Part shown: piece after piece, positions 1 through 7,653 of the stretch | How the letters are laid out: every line of letters starts with the position of its first letter | How positions within the stretch are numbered: the stretch's first letter is position 1 | Virus record (IMG/VR): IMGVR_UViG_3300020167_000003 | Span: 1 to 37,159 of that record | Direction: 5' to 3' (one strand) | Source: a virus | DNA length: 37,159 nucleotides | Program-made: the position numbers and the translations under genes | The notes under the pieces: generated by a model | Told to the model about the DNA's origin: nothing | Seen by the model: only the letters and a program-made list of their open reading frames with translations | Database searches by the model: none

Positions 1-1160
1 TCCCTAAGTTTTTTAAAGAAGATGTATTAAATACGTTAGATAGTACAAATGTGAAATTTAAAAACGATACAAAAGAAGTTTCATATTTATATTTTACTAA
101 TTGTGCAATTGAGGTAAGCAAAGAAAGTATAAAATTTGTTGATTATATAGACTTAGATGGATTTGTTTGGAAGAAACATATAATAGACTTTGAATACAAA
201 GAAAGTAAAACTGAGTGCGATTTTAAAAGTTTTATTTACAACATATCAGCAAAGGATAAAGGCAAAGAATTATCATTGCGTTCTACTATCGGATATTTAC
301 TAAGTAGTTTTAAAAACTCCTCAAATAACGTAGCTGTTATACTTAACGATGAAATGATTTCTGAAAATCCCAACGGAGGTACTGGCAAAGGAATATTTAT
401 AAATGCAGTATCAAAAATGAAAAGATGTAGTGTGATTGATGGCAAGAATTTCAACTTTCAAAAATCTTTTCCATATCAAACAGTATCAGCAGATACACAA
501 ATAATAGTATTTGATGATGTTATTAAAAACTTTCCTTTCGAGAATTTATTTAGTGTAGTTACAGAAGGCATCACACTTGAAAAGAAAAATAAAGATGCTA
601 TCAAAATTCCAGTGTCAAAAAGTCCAAAAGTTTTGATAACTACTAATTATGCAATTGCAGGTGATGGAAACAGCTTTGACAGAAGAAAATGGGAGGTTGA
701 ATTTGCTCAGTATTATAAAAAAACATTTACTCCACAGGATGAATTTGGTAAACTATTATTTGATGAATGGGATCAAAAAGAATGGAATAACTTCTATTCA
801 TATATGATTGAATCCCTGCAAATTTTTATCAAAGAAGGGTTATTTAAATCAGAGTTTAATAATCTTCATATTCGGCAATTTATTGCATCAACGGGCTTCG
901 ACTTTTGGGATTTTGTTCAACAAAAGAAAGTTCCGCTTGATGATAGGATTGATAAAACTCAATTATATGGAAATTTTTGTGATGAGTATCCTGATTATAA
1001 ACACAAATTAAAACAAAGAACGTTTACGGGTTGGTTGGTAAAATACGGTAATTTCATTAATGCTGAAATATCAGAAGGACATTCGTTAAATGTTAGATGG
1101 ATTGAATTAAGAACAAAAGAAAAAGAAATATTAGAAGAAGATGCAAAAGTCCATTACTAA
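1..1160 (+). CDS. Primase-helicase, C-terminal SF3-type ATPase half (5' partial)
   Basis: This is the ATPase half of a phage replicative primase-helicase, which would unwind DNA at the replication fork. The frame is open from position 3 to the stop at 1160. The GTG at 51 is only the first start-like codon and is probably internal, because conserved-looking sequence (PKFFKEDVLNTL) lies upstream of it. Counted from that GTG, a Walker A motif GGTGKG lies at residues 109-114, an acidic Walker B-like IIVFDDV at 151-157, a sensor-like KVLITTNY at 193-200, and an Arg-rich GNSFDRRKW after it. This order fits the SF3/D5-like C-terminal domain of BT4734-type primases. The matching N-terminal half is at the right edge of the window (35976-37159). 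The last 20 bases overlap the nuclease gene, suggesting translational coupling. Confidence 0.85.
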   Translation, partial: PKFFKEDVLNTLDSTNVKFKNDTKEVSYLYFTNCAIEVSKESIKFVDYIDLDGFVWKKHIIDFEYKESKTECDFKSFIYNISAKDKGKELSLRSTIGYLLSSFKNSSNNVAVILNDEMISENPNGGTGKGIFINAVSKMKRCSVIDGKNFNFQKSFPYQTVSADTQIIVFDDVIKNFPFENLFSVVTEGITLEKKNKDAIKIPVSKSPKVLITTNYAIAGDGNSFDRRKWEVEFAQYYKKTFTPQDEFGKLLFDEWDQKEWNNFYSYMIESLQIFIKEGLFKSEFNNLHIRQFIASTGFDFWDFVQQKKVPLDDRIDKTQLYGNFCDEYPDYKHKLKQRTFTGWLVKYGNFINAEISEGHSLNVRWIELRTKEKEILEEDAKVHY

Positions 1161-1620
1161 ACTCCACGCTCTTGAATTATCGCATTTAAAACAGCGTTAT
1201 CCCAACGTGCCTGAACATTGCATAGCGGTAACGAAGTGGTCGGACAAGACAGCTAATGAACTTGAAAAGGCTATTGTAAGATTCTTAGAGCTGTCAGGTC
1301 ATCAAGCTGAACGCATCAAAAATATGGGACGGTTCTTAGATAACACAAAGATAGTTAGGGACGTGATGGGAATTAATAGAAGTATCGGAAGTAAACAATA
1401 TATTCCTGGTACTGGTAAGAATGGGACTGCTGATATATCAGCAACTATTAAGGGTCGGAGTGTAAAAATAGAGGTGAAAATTGGAAAGGACAAGCAATCG
1501 GCAGTACAAGTACAATACCAACAAGAGATTGAGTTTGCAGGAGGTCAATATTGGATTGCTACGGACTTTGATTCGTTCTACTTTCACTATTCAGCGTTCC
1601 TTGATTACTTAGCCCTTTAG
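1141..1620 (+). CDS. VRR-NUC-type nuclease (Holliday-junction-resolvase-like)
   Basis: A 159-aa protein with a PD-(D/E)XK nuclease signature in its C-terminal half: GTADI (acidic residue), then IEVK about 16 residues later, then a conserved Gln (VQYQQE) and an aromatic AGGQYWIATDFD strand. This spacing is typical of stand-alone VRR-NUC proteins, which phages often carry next to replication helicases and which are thought to act on branched or flap DNA. The ATG overlaps the end of the primase-helicase gene by 20 bases, so the two are probably co-translated. The exact substrate cannot be read from the sequence. Confidence 0.8.
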   Translation: MQKSITKLHALELSHLKQRYPNVPEHCIAVTKWSDKTANELEKAIVRFLELSGHQAERIKNMGRFLDNTKIVRDVMGINRSIGSKQYIPGTGKNGTADISATIKGRSVKIEVKIGKDKQSAVQVQYQQEIEFAGGQYWIATDFDSFYFHYSAFLDYLAL

Positions 1621-1650
1621 CATCGTTTAACAGCCTTGAAGGATTTAAGG

Positions 1651-1718
1651 ATATAACGTTTACAGCTTTGCGTTCGGTTTTGCCCTTCGCAAAACTGACG
1701 ACAAAGGTGGTGTTATAT
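1651..1718. repeat. Two-tier palindromic intergenic element
   Basis: In the 168-base gap between the nuclease and the helicase-methyltransferase, GTTTTGC (1677-1683) and GCAAAAC (1689-1695) form a perfect 7-bp hairpin with loop CCTTC. An outer ATATAAC (1651-1657) pairs with GTTATAT (1712-1718). The hairpin has no T-tract on the plus strand directly after it, so it is not an obvious terminator. The look is that of the palindromic interspersed repeats found between genes in many Bacteroidota genomes; that comparison is from memory. Confidence 0.5.
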
Positions 1719-1745
1719 TTAGGTTTTTTTAAAAAAGGTTTTTAA

Positions 1746-1761
1746 GGTGGCGTGCGGTGGG
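1746..1761 (+). repeat. GC-rich element upstream of helicase-methyltransferase gene (copy A)
   Basis: The motif GGTGGCGTGCGGTGGG stands out in AT-rich DNA 27 bases before the ATG at 1789. It is preceded by a T-rich run and followed by ATTTATTTATTTTAA. A near copy, GGTGGGGTGCGTTGGA, stands in the same position (4196-4211) ahead of the cytosine methyltransferase gene, with the same T-rich run before it. It may be a cassette boundary or a regulatory element; its function is unknown. Confidence 0.5.
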
Positions 1762-1788
1762 ATTTATTTATTTTAACAACAACATAAT

Positions 1789-3978
1789 ATGAAAAATGAG
1801 TATTTAGATTTTCTAAACAAGAAACAAAAAGCACATATCCTTTCGGGATTTGATGTGAACGAAAATGAGTTAAACAAACAAATGTTTGACTTTCAAAAGT
1901 TCATTGTTAAACGGGCTTTAAAAGCTGGTAAGTATGCCATATTTGCCGACTGCGGACTTGGTAAAACTTTAATGCAACTTGAATGGGCTAACAGAGTGAA
2001 CAAAGAAACCAATAAACCTGTATTGATACTTGCTCCGCTTGCAGTTGCAGGACAAACAATTAAAGAGGGTGCAAAATTTCACATTGATATTTGCCGATAC
2101 GATGGCAGTAATGCACCGATACAAATTAGCAACTATGAACAACTTGAAAATATTGATTGTAGTTTGTTTTCGGGAATTGTTTTAGATGAAAGCTCTATTC
2201 TTAAAAACTTTGAAGGTGCTACAAAAAAACTGATATTAGATTTGTTTGCAAAGACACCCTACAAACTTGCTTGCACAGCAACACCAAGCCCAAACGACCC
2301 GATGGAATTAGGCAACCATTCAGAGTTTTTAGATGTGATGGGAAGAAATGAAATGCTTGCAATGTATTTTGTTCACGATGGCGGAGAAACTGCAAAATGG
2401 AGATTGAAAGGACACGCTACAAAACTATTTTATCAATTCATTGGTAGTTGGGCTATAATGCTGAATAAACCTGCCGACATTGGATTTGAAATGTTAGGTT
2501 ATGATTTACCGACTTTGAATTTAATTGAAAAGCAAATTGTAACACCGAAAAGAGATAACGGTAGTTTGTTTAATGATGCAATAATTTCAGCAACTAATTT
2601 TAATGCTGAATTACGATTGACAAAAAAGGAACGACTGGAAGAAGTTGTAAGAATTGTAAACAGCCGACCCGAAGAAAATTTTATCATTTGGATTAAACAA
2701 AATGAGGAAGGCGAAATGCTTAAAAAACTTTTGCCCGATGCAATAGAAGTGAAAGGGGCTGATAGTAACGAATGGAAAGAAAAACACCTTTTAGGATTTG
2801 CAGAAAACAAATTTAGAATACTGATAAGCAAAACCAAAATCGCATCATTCGGAATGAATTATCAAAATTGCCGAAATCAAATATTTGCTTCTTTGGATTT
2901 TTCATTTGAGGGATTGTATCAGGCTATTCGCAGGAGCTACCGATTTGGGCAAAAGAATGAAGTAAATATTTATTTGATAACAACGGACACAATGGCGAAT
3001 GTAAAACAATCAATAGACACCAAACAAAAACAATTTGAAATTATGCAAGATGAAATGGGCAAAGCGGTAAACGCTAATTTAAACGGACAGTTAATGACTA
3101 CTGCCGACTTTGATTTAACCGAAGAAAAAAACGAATGGTATAAAATCAAAAGAGGCGATTGCGTTCAACTGATTACAGAACTTGAAAATGAAAGTGTAGG
3201 ACTTTCGGTTTTCTCTCCGCCATTTGCGGAACTATACACATACTCCAGTCATTTGGAAGATATGGGAAATAGTAAAAACTACAAAGAATTTTTAACTCAA
3301 TTTGGTTTCTTAATTAAAGAATTGCATCGGGTTTTAATTGGCGGTAGAAATGTTGCGGTGCATTGTATGGACTTGCCAATACAAAAGGGTAAGGAGGGTT
3401 ATATCGGATTGAGGGATTTTAGCGGAATGATTTTACAAGCGTTTCAAAGTTGCGGTTTCATTTATCATTCGAGGGTTACGATTTGGAAAGACCCAGTAGT
3501 TGAAATGCAAAGGACAAAAGCAAAAGGACTTTTACATAAGCAAGTGAAAAAAGATAGCACACAGGTAAGAGTTGGAATACCTGACTATGTAATGATATTT
3601 AGAAAAGAAGGAGAAGGAACCGACCCAGTTACGAATACTGAATTGCCTGTAAACTTGTGGCAAAAATACGCTTCGCCAGTTTGGATGGATATTGATTACG
3701 GAAATACTTTACAGGGTTTCAGAAATGGCAGAGAAGATAATGACGAGAAACATATTTGCCCTTTGCAGTTAGATACGATTGAAAGATTAATACACCTTTA
3801 CAGCAACAAAGGGGACACCGTATTTACTCCATTTATGGGTATTGGTAGCGAAGTGTATCAGGCAGTTAAAATGGGCAGAAAAGGAATAGGATTTGAATTG
3901 AAGGAAAGTTATTTTGATTTGGCAAAGGCAAATATTAAAATGGCTGTTGGTGCTAAATCGCAAACTACTATTTTTTAA
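1789..3978 (+). CDS. Fused SNF2-like helicase / N4-N6 DNA methyltransferase
   Basis: A 729-aa two-domain protein. Residues 1-430 are a superfamily 2 ATPase: Walker A DCGLGKT (54-60), DExx-like LDES (132-135), motif III-like CTATPSP (162-168) and motif VI QAIRRSYRFGQ (378-388), the last typical of SNF2-type translocases. Residues 450-720 are a DNA amino-methyltransferase. Catalytic motif IV reads SPPF (476-479) and precedes the AdoMet-binding motif I FTPFMGIG (679-686), an order that fits beta-class N4-cytosine or N6-adenine enzymes. No nuclease domain is visible, so it looks like a modification enzyme coupled to DNA translocation rather than a full restriction enzyme. It is flanked by repeated intergenic elements. 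Confidence 0.85.
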   Translation: MKNEYLDFLNKKQKAHILSGFDVNENELNKQMFDFQKFIVKRALKAGKYAIFADCGLGKTLMQLEWANRVNKETNKPVLILAPLAVAGQTIKEGAKFHIDICRYDGSNAPIQISNYEQLENIDCSLFSGIVLDESSILKNFEGATKKLILDLFAKTPYKLACTATPSPNDPMELGNHSEFLDVMGRNEMLAMYFVHDGGETAKWRLKGHATKLFYQFIGSWAIMLNKPADIGFEMLGYDLPTLNLIEKQIVTPKRDNGSLFNDAIISATNFNAELRLTKKERLEEVVRIVNSRPEENFIIWIKQNEEGEMLKKLLPDAIEVKGADSNEWKEKHLLGFAENKFRILISKTKIASFGMNYQNCRNQIFASLDFSFEGLYQAIRRSYRFGQKNEVNIYLITTDTMANVKQSIDTKQKQFEIMQDEMGKAVNANLNGQLMTTADFDLTEEKNEWYKIKRGDCVQLITELENESVGLSVFSPPFAELYTYSSHLEDMGNSKNYKEFLTQFGFLIKELHRVLIGGRNVAVHCMDLPIQKGKEGYIGLRDFSGMILQAFQSCGFIYHSRVTIWKDPVVEMQRTKAKGLLHKQVKKDSTQVRVGIPDYVMIFRKEGEGTDPVTNTELPVNLWQKYASPVWMDIDYGNTLQGFRNGREDNDEKHICPLQLDTIERLIHLYSNKGDTVFTPFMGIGSEVYQAVKMGRKGIGFELKESYFDLAKANIKMAVGAKSQTTIF

Positions 3979-4032
3979 ACCTCTTAAATTTTTTAAAAAA
4001 ATTATGAAGTGCGCTGGCAAAAATATTGCACA

Positions 4033-4089
4033 TAACAACTGGCTAAGCGTAACAAAAAGGGACACAAACCAATGCAAAAGACTGTAATA
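4033..4089. repeat. 57-bp direct repeat, copy 1
   Basis: The stretch beginning TAACAACTGGCTAAG and ending AAAAGACTGTAATA matches 5440-5496 at 56 of 57 positions; the only difference is C at 4048 against T in copy 2. It lies directly after the helicase-methyltransferase gene. Together the two copies bracket the cytosine methyltransferase gene in direct orientation. No transposase or integrase is near. Confidence 0.9.
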
Positions 4090-4107
4090 CATAAAGTTAG
4101 ATTAACG

Positions 4108-4127
4108 AAAGAACAAAGCAGTTCTTT
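4108..4127. other. Perfect 7-bp hairpin in intergenic DNA
   Basis: AAAGAAC (4108-4114) and GTTCTTT (4121-4127) are perfect inverted copies around the 6-base loop AAAGCA. The hairpin lies in the 249-base gap between the two methyltransferase genes and is followed by TAAAGG rather than a T-tract, so a terminator role on the plus strand is weak. The rest of the gap holds the 57-bp repeat and the GC-rich element. Confidence 0.45.
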
Positions 4128-4195
4128 AAAGGTTTTGAAGTCCTACGATGTCAACGTATCGTGTTAGTAGTCTGGTTTTATTTAAAGTTTTTTTT

Positions 4196-4211
4196 GGTGG
4201 GGTGCGTTGGA
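4196..4211 (+). repeat. GC-rich element upstream of cytosine methyltransferase gene (copy B)
   Basis: GGTGGGGTGCGTTGGA lies 16 bases ahead of the ATG at 4228 and follows a run of eight T. It resembles the element at 1746-1761 in sequence, in its T-rich flank and in its position before a DNA-modification gene. Confidence 0.5.
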
Positions 4212-4227
4212 CATTTAATTTAAAAAT

Positions 4228-5442
4228 ATGGTAGTAGTAAGTTTATTTAACGGAATGAATACAGGCAGACAAGCCTTAGAAAATTGTGGCTACAAGGTTA
4301 CAAAATACTATTCAAGTGAATTGAAACCATACGCTATTGAATTAACTCAATTTCATTTCCCTGATACAATACAGGTAGGAGATGTAACAAAGTGGAGAGA
4401 ATGGGATATTGATTGGAGTAAAGTTGATTTAATATTAAGTGGTAGCCCTTGTCAAGATTTAAGTATTGCCGGAAAACGAAAAGGAATAAACGGAACAAAA
4501 AGTAGTTTGTTTTGGGTATTTATTGAAATATTAGAACACGTTAGAAGCCTTAACCCTGATGTTATATTTTTTCAAGAAAATGTTGGAAGTGCAAATAAAA
4601 AGGATATTGGAATAATGAGTAGAGCAATGGGGATTTATCCTGTAAGAATGAATAGTAGTTTGGTAACGGCACAATTAAGAGATAGATACTACTGGACAAA
4701 CATTAGAACTAAGCAAACAATGTTTGATGTTGTTACTGATATACCGCAGCCGGAAGATAGAAAAATAATGTTTAAAGACATTTTAACTGATGGCTATACA
4801 GATCGAGATAAAGCGAGAGCAATGTTACAAAGTGAAGGAAGGTTAAATACTGATATGGAAAAATTGCATAGGCGATACAAAACAACAGGATTTGGAAACA
4901 TTGTGTATCAATTAAACCCAAGCAAAGAAAGTGGTGGCAAACAACCGTATATGCAAAATAGAGTTTATGATGCAAATGGAAAATGCCCTGCTTTAACTGA
5001 AAGCCAAGCGAAAAACATTAAAGTGTATTTGGAAAAATATAATGATTTGATAAGCATTGAAAACGGCAAATTGAAAGTAAAAACAAATACAACCGATGGC
5101 TATCAATATGCAACTGAAAACGATTGTTTAAACTTATCATTTCCGACAAGCACAACTAGGAGAGGAAGAATAACGAAAGGTAAATCACCTTGTTTATTGC
5201 AAGGAAATGAACCACTATTTGCATTTACAGGCGATAATATTAGACCACTAAATAAAATTGAACTATGCAGATTACAAGGTTTCCCTGATGATTATTGCGA
5301 CATACTAACAAGGAATAAGGCAGCGAGTTTATTAGGTGATGGATGGACTTTACCGATTGTAGAGCATTTTTTCTCCTTTTTAACTTTTGAAAAAAGTTTA
5401 GAGAGCGTGGGCAAAAAAACTTTAAATAAAACTTGCTACTAA
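4228..5442 (+). CDS. dcm: DNA (cytosine-5) methyltransferase
   Basis: A 404-aa C5-cytosine methyltransferase that would methylate phage DNA, most likely to evade host restriction. The usual motif order is present. Motif I is LFNGMNTG (6-13). Motif IV is SGSPCQD with catalytic Cys75, motif VI is ENV (117-119), and motif VIII is QLRDRYYW (149-156). A long variable region (about 160-330) would hold the target-recognition domain, and motifs IX-X are the C-terminal RPLNKIELCRLQGFP and GDGWTLPIVEHFF. No partner restriction endonuclease is visible. The stop codon falls at the start of the second 57-bp repeat, so the gene end abuts the repeat. Target sequence cannot be predicted. Confidence 0.93.
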   Translation: MVVVSLFNGMNTGRQALENCGYKVTKYYSSELKPYAIELTQFHFPDTIQVGDVTKWREWDIDWSKVDLILSGSPCQDLSIAGKRKGINGTKSSLFWVFIEILEHVRSLNPDVIFFQENVGSANKKDIGIMSRAMGIYPVRMNSSLVTAQLRDRYYWTNIRTKQTMFDVVTDIPQPEDRKIMFKDILTDGYTDRDKARAMLQSEGRLNTDMEKLHRRYKTTGFGNIVYQLNPSKESGGKQPYMQNRVYDANGKCPALTESQAKNIKVYLEKYNDLISIENGKLKVKTNTTDGYQYATENDCLNLSFPTSTTRRGRITKGKSPCLLQGNEPLFAFTGDNIRPLNKIELCRLQGFPDDYCDILTRNKAASLLGDGWTLPIVEHFFSFLTFEKSLESVGKKTLNKTCY

Positions 5443-5496
5443 CAACTGGCTAAGTGTAACAAAAAGGGACACAAACCAATGCAAAAGACTGTAATA
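5440..5496. repeat. 57-bp direct repeat, copy 2
   Basis: Second copy of the 4033-4089 repeat, with one mismatch. It begins within the stop codon of the cytosine methyltransferase gene. The sequence after it carries TATAACATAA twice, 19 bases apart (about 5494 and 5513), before the small Cys protein gene. Confidence 0.9.
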
Positions 5497-5553
5497 TAAC
5501 ATAATTTTGCACTATAACATAACCTTTGTTACAATGCATTTAAAAAAATTAAT

Positions 5554-5751
5554 ATGTCAGACATAACGAAATGCGAAGGGATAAACTGCCCAATCAAAGA
5601 CCAGTGCAAAAGATACACAGCAAAGGAATCAGTATGGCAGTCTTACTTTATGGAATCTCCTATTAAGGATGGCAAATGTGATATGTATTGGGGAGAGCAA
5701 AACGAAAGTATATTTAATCAGTTAAAAACAATACTAAACAAACAAGACTAA
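5554..5751 (+). CDS. Small Cys-containing phage protein
   Basis: A 65-aa protein with spaced cysteines (CEGINCPIKDQCKRY, then a single Cys near residue 43) that could bind a metal or form a small fold. I recognise the general pattern CxGxxCPxxxxCxRY from small proteins of Bacteroidota phages but know no function for it. It is the last recognisable gene of the plus-strand replication block, with the ATG preceded by an A/T-rich leader. The next gene is convergent. Confidence 0.7.
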   Translation: MSDITKCEGINCPIKDQCKRYTAKESVWQSYFMESPIKDGKCDMYWGEQNESIFNQLKTILNKQD

Positions 5752-5752
5752 T

Positions 5753-5833
5753 ATGAACAATACAAAACCAAAGAAGAACGAATGGACGTTTACTCTGTTA
5801 TTTTTAATCCTTAATCATTTTATCGCTTGGTAG
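5753..5833 (+). CDS. Possible 26-aa membrane peptide
   Basis: An ATG one base after the stop of the preceding gene opens a 26-codon frame with a basic N-terminus (NNTKPKKNEW) and a hydrophobic tail (TFTLLFLILNHFIAW). It overlaps the 3' end of the convergent gene by 30 bases. The coupling and the membrane-like composition are suggestive, but the length is too short to be sure that it is translated. Confidence 0.25.
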   Translation: MNNTKPKKNEWTFTLLFLILNHFIAW

Positions 5834-6109
5834 TTCTAAAGACTTAACAGACCTATCCCACCAATCTGAATGAATAGATTGTAATTCATTATAAGGTTCT
5901 TTTACCTTTATCCATCCTTCATCTGTTATATAAAGCCCCGAACATTTAGTATAGTAGTTCTCTACTAAATAATTTTCTTCGCTTACTGACTTAATATCAC
6001 TTAAAAATATCATACGCTTAAAATGACAAATAACACGTTTTAAAACGATCGGCTGAACCTTAATGCGTATTTCAGTAACCTCTATCTGTATGTCGTTTAT
6101 TAGTTCCAT
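5804..6109 (-). CDS. Hypothetical protein
   Basis: A 101-aa protein that I do not recognise. The N-terminal half alternates hydrophobic and charged residues (IQIEVTEIRIKVQPIVLKRVI), which suggests beta strands; the C-terminal half is acidic and rich in Trp and Tyr. Its ATG shares one base with the stop of the metallophosphoesterase gene (TAATG), so the two form a translationally coupled pair behind the terminator at 7131-7159. Confidence 0.65.
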   Translation of the reverse strand: MELINDIQIEVTEIRIKVQPIVLKRVICHFKRMIFLSDIKSVSEENYLVENYYTKCSGLYITDEGWIKVKEPYNELQSIHSDWWDRSVKSLELPSDKMIKD

Positions 6110-7092
6110 TAATAAACTTTATTACCTACGATTTTTTTATTATAAACAGTAAAATTGTTACCATCCATTTCTACTATTCCAAATCCGTGATTGTGATTAT
6201 TCACTTCCAAATAGCGCGGCTCTAATTCACAAAGGCATCCCGTAGAATAAGTAACTACCACATCACCATCGTATACTTTTTCAGTTGCCTCACTCGTTCT
6301 ATGAAAATGACCACAAATTGCGTGTCTTTTTAATTTTAAAAATAAAGTTCGTGCAGGATTAACACCTCCGCTTCCTCTCATCTTATCACCGTGTTCTACT
6401 AACAACTTACCAAAGTAACATTTAGTACCCTTTTCAATATAATGAACTCCGAACTCACGAACTCGTAATAAAGCATCTATTTTAAATTCTTGCATATCTA
6501 AAAGTTCGGGTGCTTTCACTCTTAGGTATCTTTCCATTCTATTTTCGTGGTTACCAGGTATAAAATAAATCATAGCCTTTGGGAAATTCTTACGAAGCGA
6601 AGCAAAGAAATTCCTGCACATTTCAAGTTCTCCTGATAAATCCATTAATCTAGGGTCTTTCTCGTGAAAACTCATTTGGTAAAAATCCATCAAATCACCA
6701 TTAAGAAATATAGCATCTACTTTCTCTTTTTGACCATATTTTAAAGCCGTAGTTAAAGCCTGATTATCTTGATAAGGGAAATGTATATCTGATAATAAAA
6801 GAACCTTCTTTATTGATGCAGGAAGTTTCCAAGTTTTCTGTTTTACAGATAAAGATCCTGGCAGGTCAAATGGATTGTAATTATAAGTGGGTTCTTTGTA
6901 AAGAGTTTTATCTTTATAGTTTTTAGAACCGCCTAATCCCCTGATATTTCGTACAAAATTCCTTGCATTTTCAATATCTTTGTAAACTTTTGGATTTTCT
7001 TTATACAGCTTTTTTGCTAAAGTTAAAGTAGGGCTATCAGGAAATCTTTTACATACTTTTCTTGCTATTTGTGATGCGATTGTTTCTGACAT
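6109..7092 (-). CDS. Calcineurin-like metallophosphoesterase
   Basis: A 327-aa protein whose residues 95-310 carry the full binuclear-metal signature: SDIH (101-104), NGDLMD (131-136), GNHEN (180-184), HGD (234-236) and GHFHR (261-265). The enzyme should hydrolyse phosphoester bonds; the substrate (nucleic acid end, nucleotide or cyclic nucleotide) cannot be told. Residues 1-90 are basic and may bind nucleic acid. It is the first gene after the late-operon terminator and has an inverted repeat (7114-7127) just upstream, suggesting its own promoter. Phage members of this family are often placed with DNA metabolism. Confidence 0.9.
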   Translation of the reverse strand: MSETIASQIARKVCKRFPDSPTLTLAKKLYKENPKVYKDIENARNFVRNIRGLGGSKNYKDKTLYKEPTYNYNPFDLPGSLSVKQKTWKLPASIKKVLLLSDIHFPYQDNQALTTALKYGQKEKVDAIFLNGDLMDFYQMSFHEKDPRLMDLSGELEMCRNFFASLRKNFPKAMIYFIPGNHENRMERYLRVKAPELLDMQEFKIDALLRVREFGVHYIEKGTKCYFGKLLVEHGDKMRGSGGVNPARTLFLKLKRHAICGHFHRTSEATEKVYDGDVVVTYSTGCLCELEPRYLEVNNHNHGFGIVEMDGNNFTVYNKKIVGNKVY

Positions 7093-7113
7093 AGGTTTTT
7101 ACTTAGCGGTATA

Positions 7114-7127
7114 ATACTATTTAGTAT
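7114..7127 (-). promoter_or_regulatory. Operator-like inverted repeat upstream of metallophosphoesterase gene
   Basis: ATACTA, a TT spacer and TAGTAT form a perfect 6-bp inverted repeat 22 bases upstream of the ATG at 7092. It lies between that ATG and the late-operon terminator. No clear TAnnTTTG box is visible, so the promoter itself is not located. Confidence 0.35.
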
Positions 7128-7130
7128 AAA

Positions 7131-7159
7131 ATAAAAAAGTTCCCCAAATGAGAACTTTT
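7131..7159 (-). terminator. Intrinsic terminator at end of lysis/late operon
   Basis: On the minus strand AAAAGTTC (7159-7152), a 9-base loop and GAACTTTT (7142-7135) form an 8-bp stem, running into a T-rich tract. It lies 5 bases after the stop of the 80-aa gene at 7165-7407 and would end late transcription. Confidence 0.7.
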
Positions 7160-7164
7160 AATTA

Positions 7165-7407
7165 TTATTCAGTTATTTCTGGAGCAGGGCAAATTTTTGC
7201 CTTTACTCCATCGCCTAAATTAAGTACCAAGCGAATCAATAGCTTTACAATAGGGTTTTTAACCACCTCAATCAATCCTTCTACTACTGGACGACCTTTT
7301 CCCCAATCGTGGCAGAAAGTGTCTTTAATCTTATTTCCTGTTGTTGGGTGAGTTGCTTCAAGGTCTAACGATACGTTATCCAAGTTCGCTAATTTTTCTA
7401 GGTTCAT
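7165..7407 (-). CDS. Hypothetical protein, last gene of late operon
   Basis: An 80-aa protein that I do not recognise. Residues 42-64 (VEGLIEVVKNPIVKLLIRLVL) could form an amphipathic or membrane-associated helix. It starts one base after the stop of the holin candidate and is followed by an intrinsic terminator, so it belongs to the lysis end of the late operon. A role in lysis is a guess from position only. Confidence 0.6.
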   Translation of the reverse strand: MNLEKLANLDNVSLDLEATHPTTGNKIKDTFCHDWGKGRPVVEGLIEVVKNPIVKLLIRLVLNLGDGVKAKICPAPEITE

Positions 7408-7408
7408 A

Positions 7409-7648
7409 TTATTGTTGTTCTTTAGTTAAAAATTTATCATCACTATTGGTAAGCCAGTTTTTCAAAATATACGCCAATCCCGCCCCAACTGATGCCATCA
7501 AAATAGGTTTCCAAGCCTCTAATGTCATCGGGAAAACTCCTGTGTTTAAAAGCGATAAAAGCATAGTAACGATTACCGTTAGTACTGCTGTGATTAATCC
7601 TTTAATACCATCTTTAATACTTAAAGAAAACTGTTTTGCGTTTTTCAT
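7409..7648 (-). CDS. Candidate holin (two membrane segments)
   Basis: A 79-aa protein with two likely transmembrane helices, about residues 14-36 (IKGLITAVLTVIVTMLLSLL) and 47-63 (KPILMASVGAGLAYILK), and a charged C-terminus ending DKFLTKEQQ. Size, topology and position immediately after the endolysin gene fit a phage holin, which forms the inner-membrane lesion that starts lysis. There is no diagnostic motif, so the call rests on context. Confidence 0.6.
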   Translation of the reverse strand: MKNAKQFSLSIKDGIKGLITAVLTVIVTMLLSLLNTGVFPMTLEAWKPILMASVGAGLAYILKNWLTNSDDKFLTKEQQ

Positions 7649-7653
7649 ATTAT

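Noticed and set aside
51-53. GTG as the start of the primase-helicase gene
   Set aside because: The frame is open to the window edge and the upstream codons look conserved; the real start is probably the ATG at 35976 across the junction.
4002-4085. A 27-aa frame covering the start of the first 57-bp repeat
   Set aside because: The repeat is non-coding in its second copy (after the methyltransferase stop), so the frame is most likely chance.
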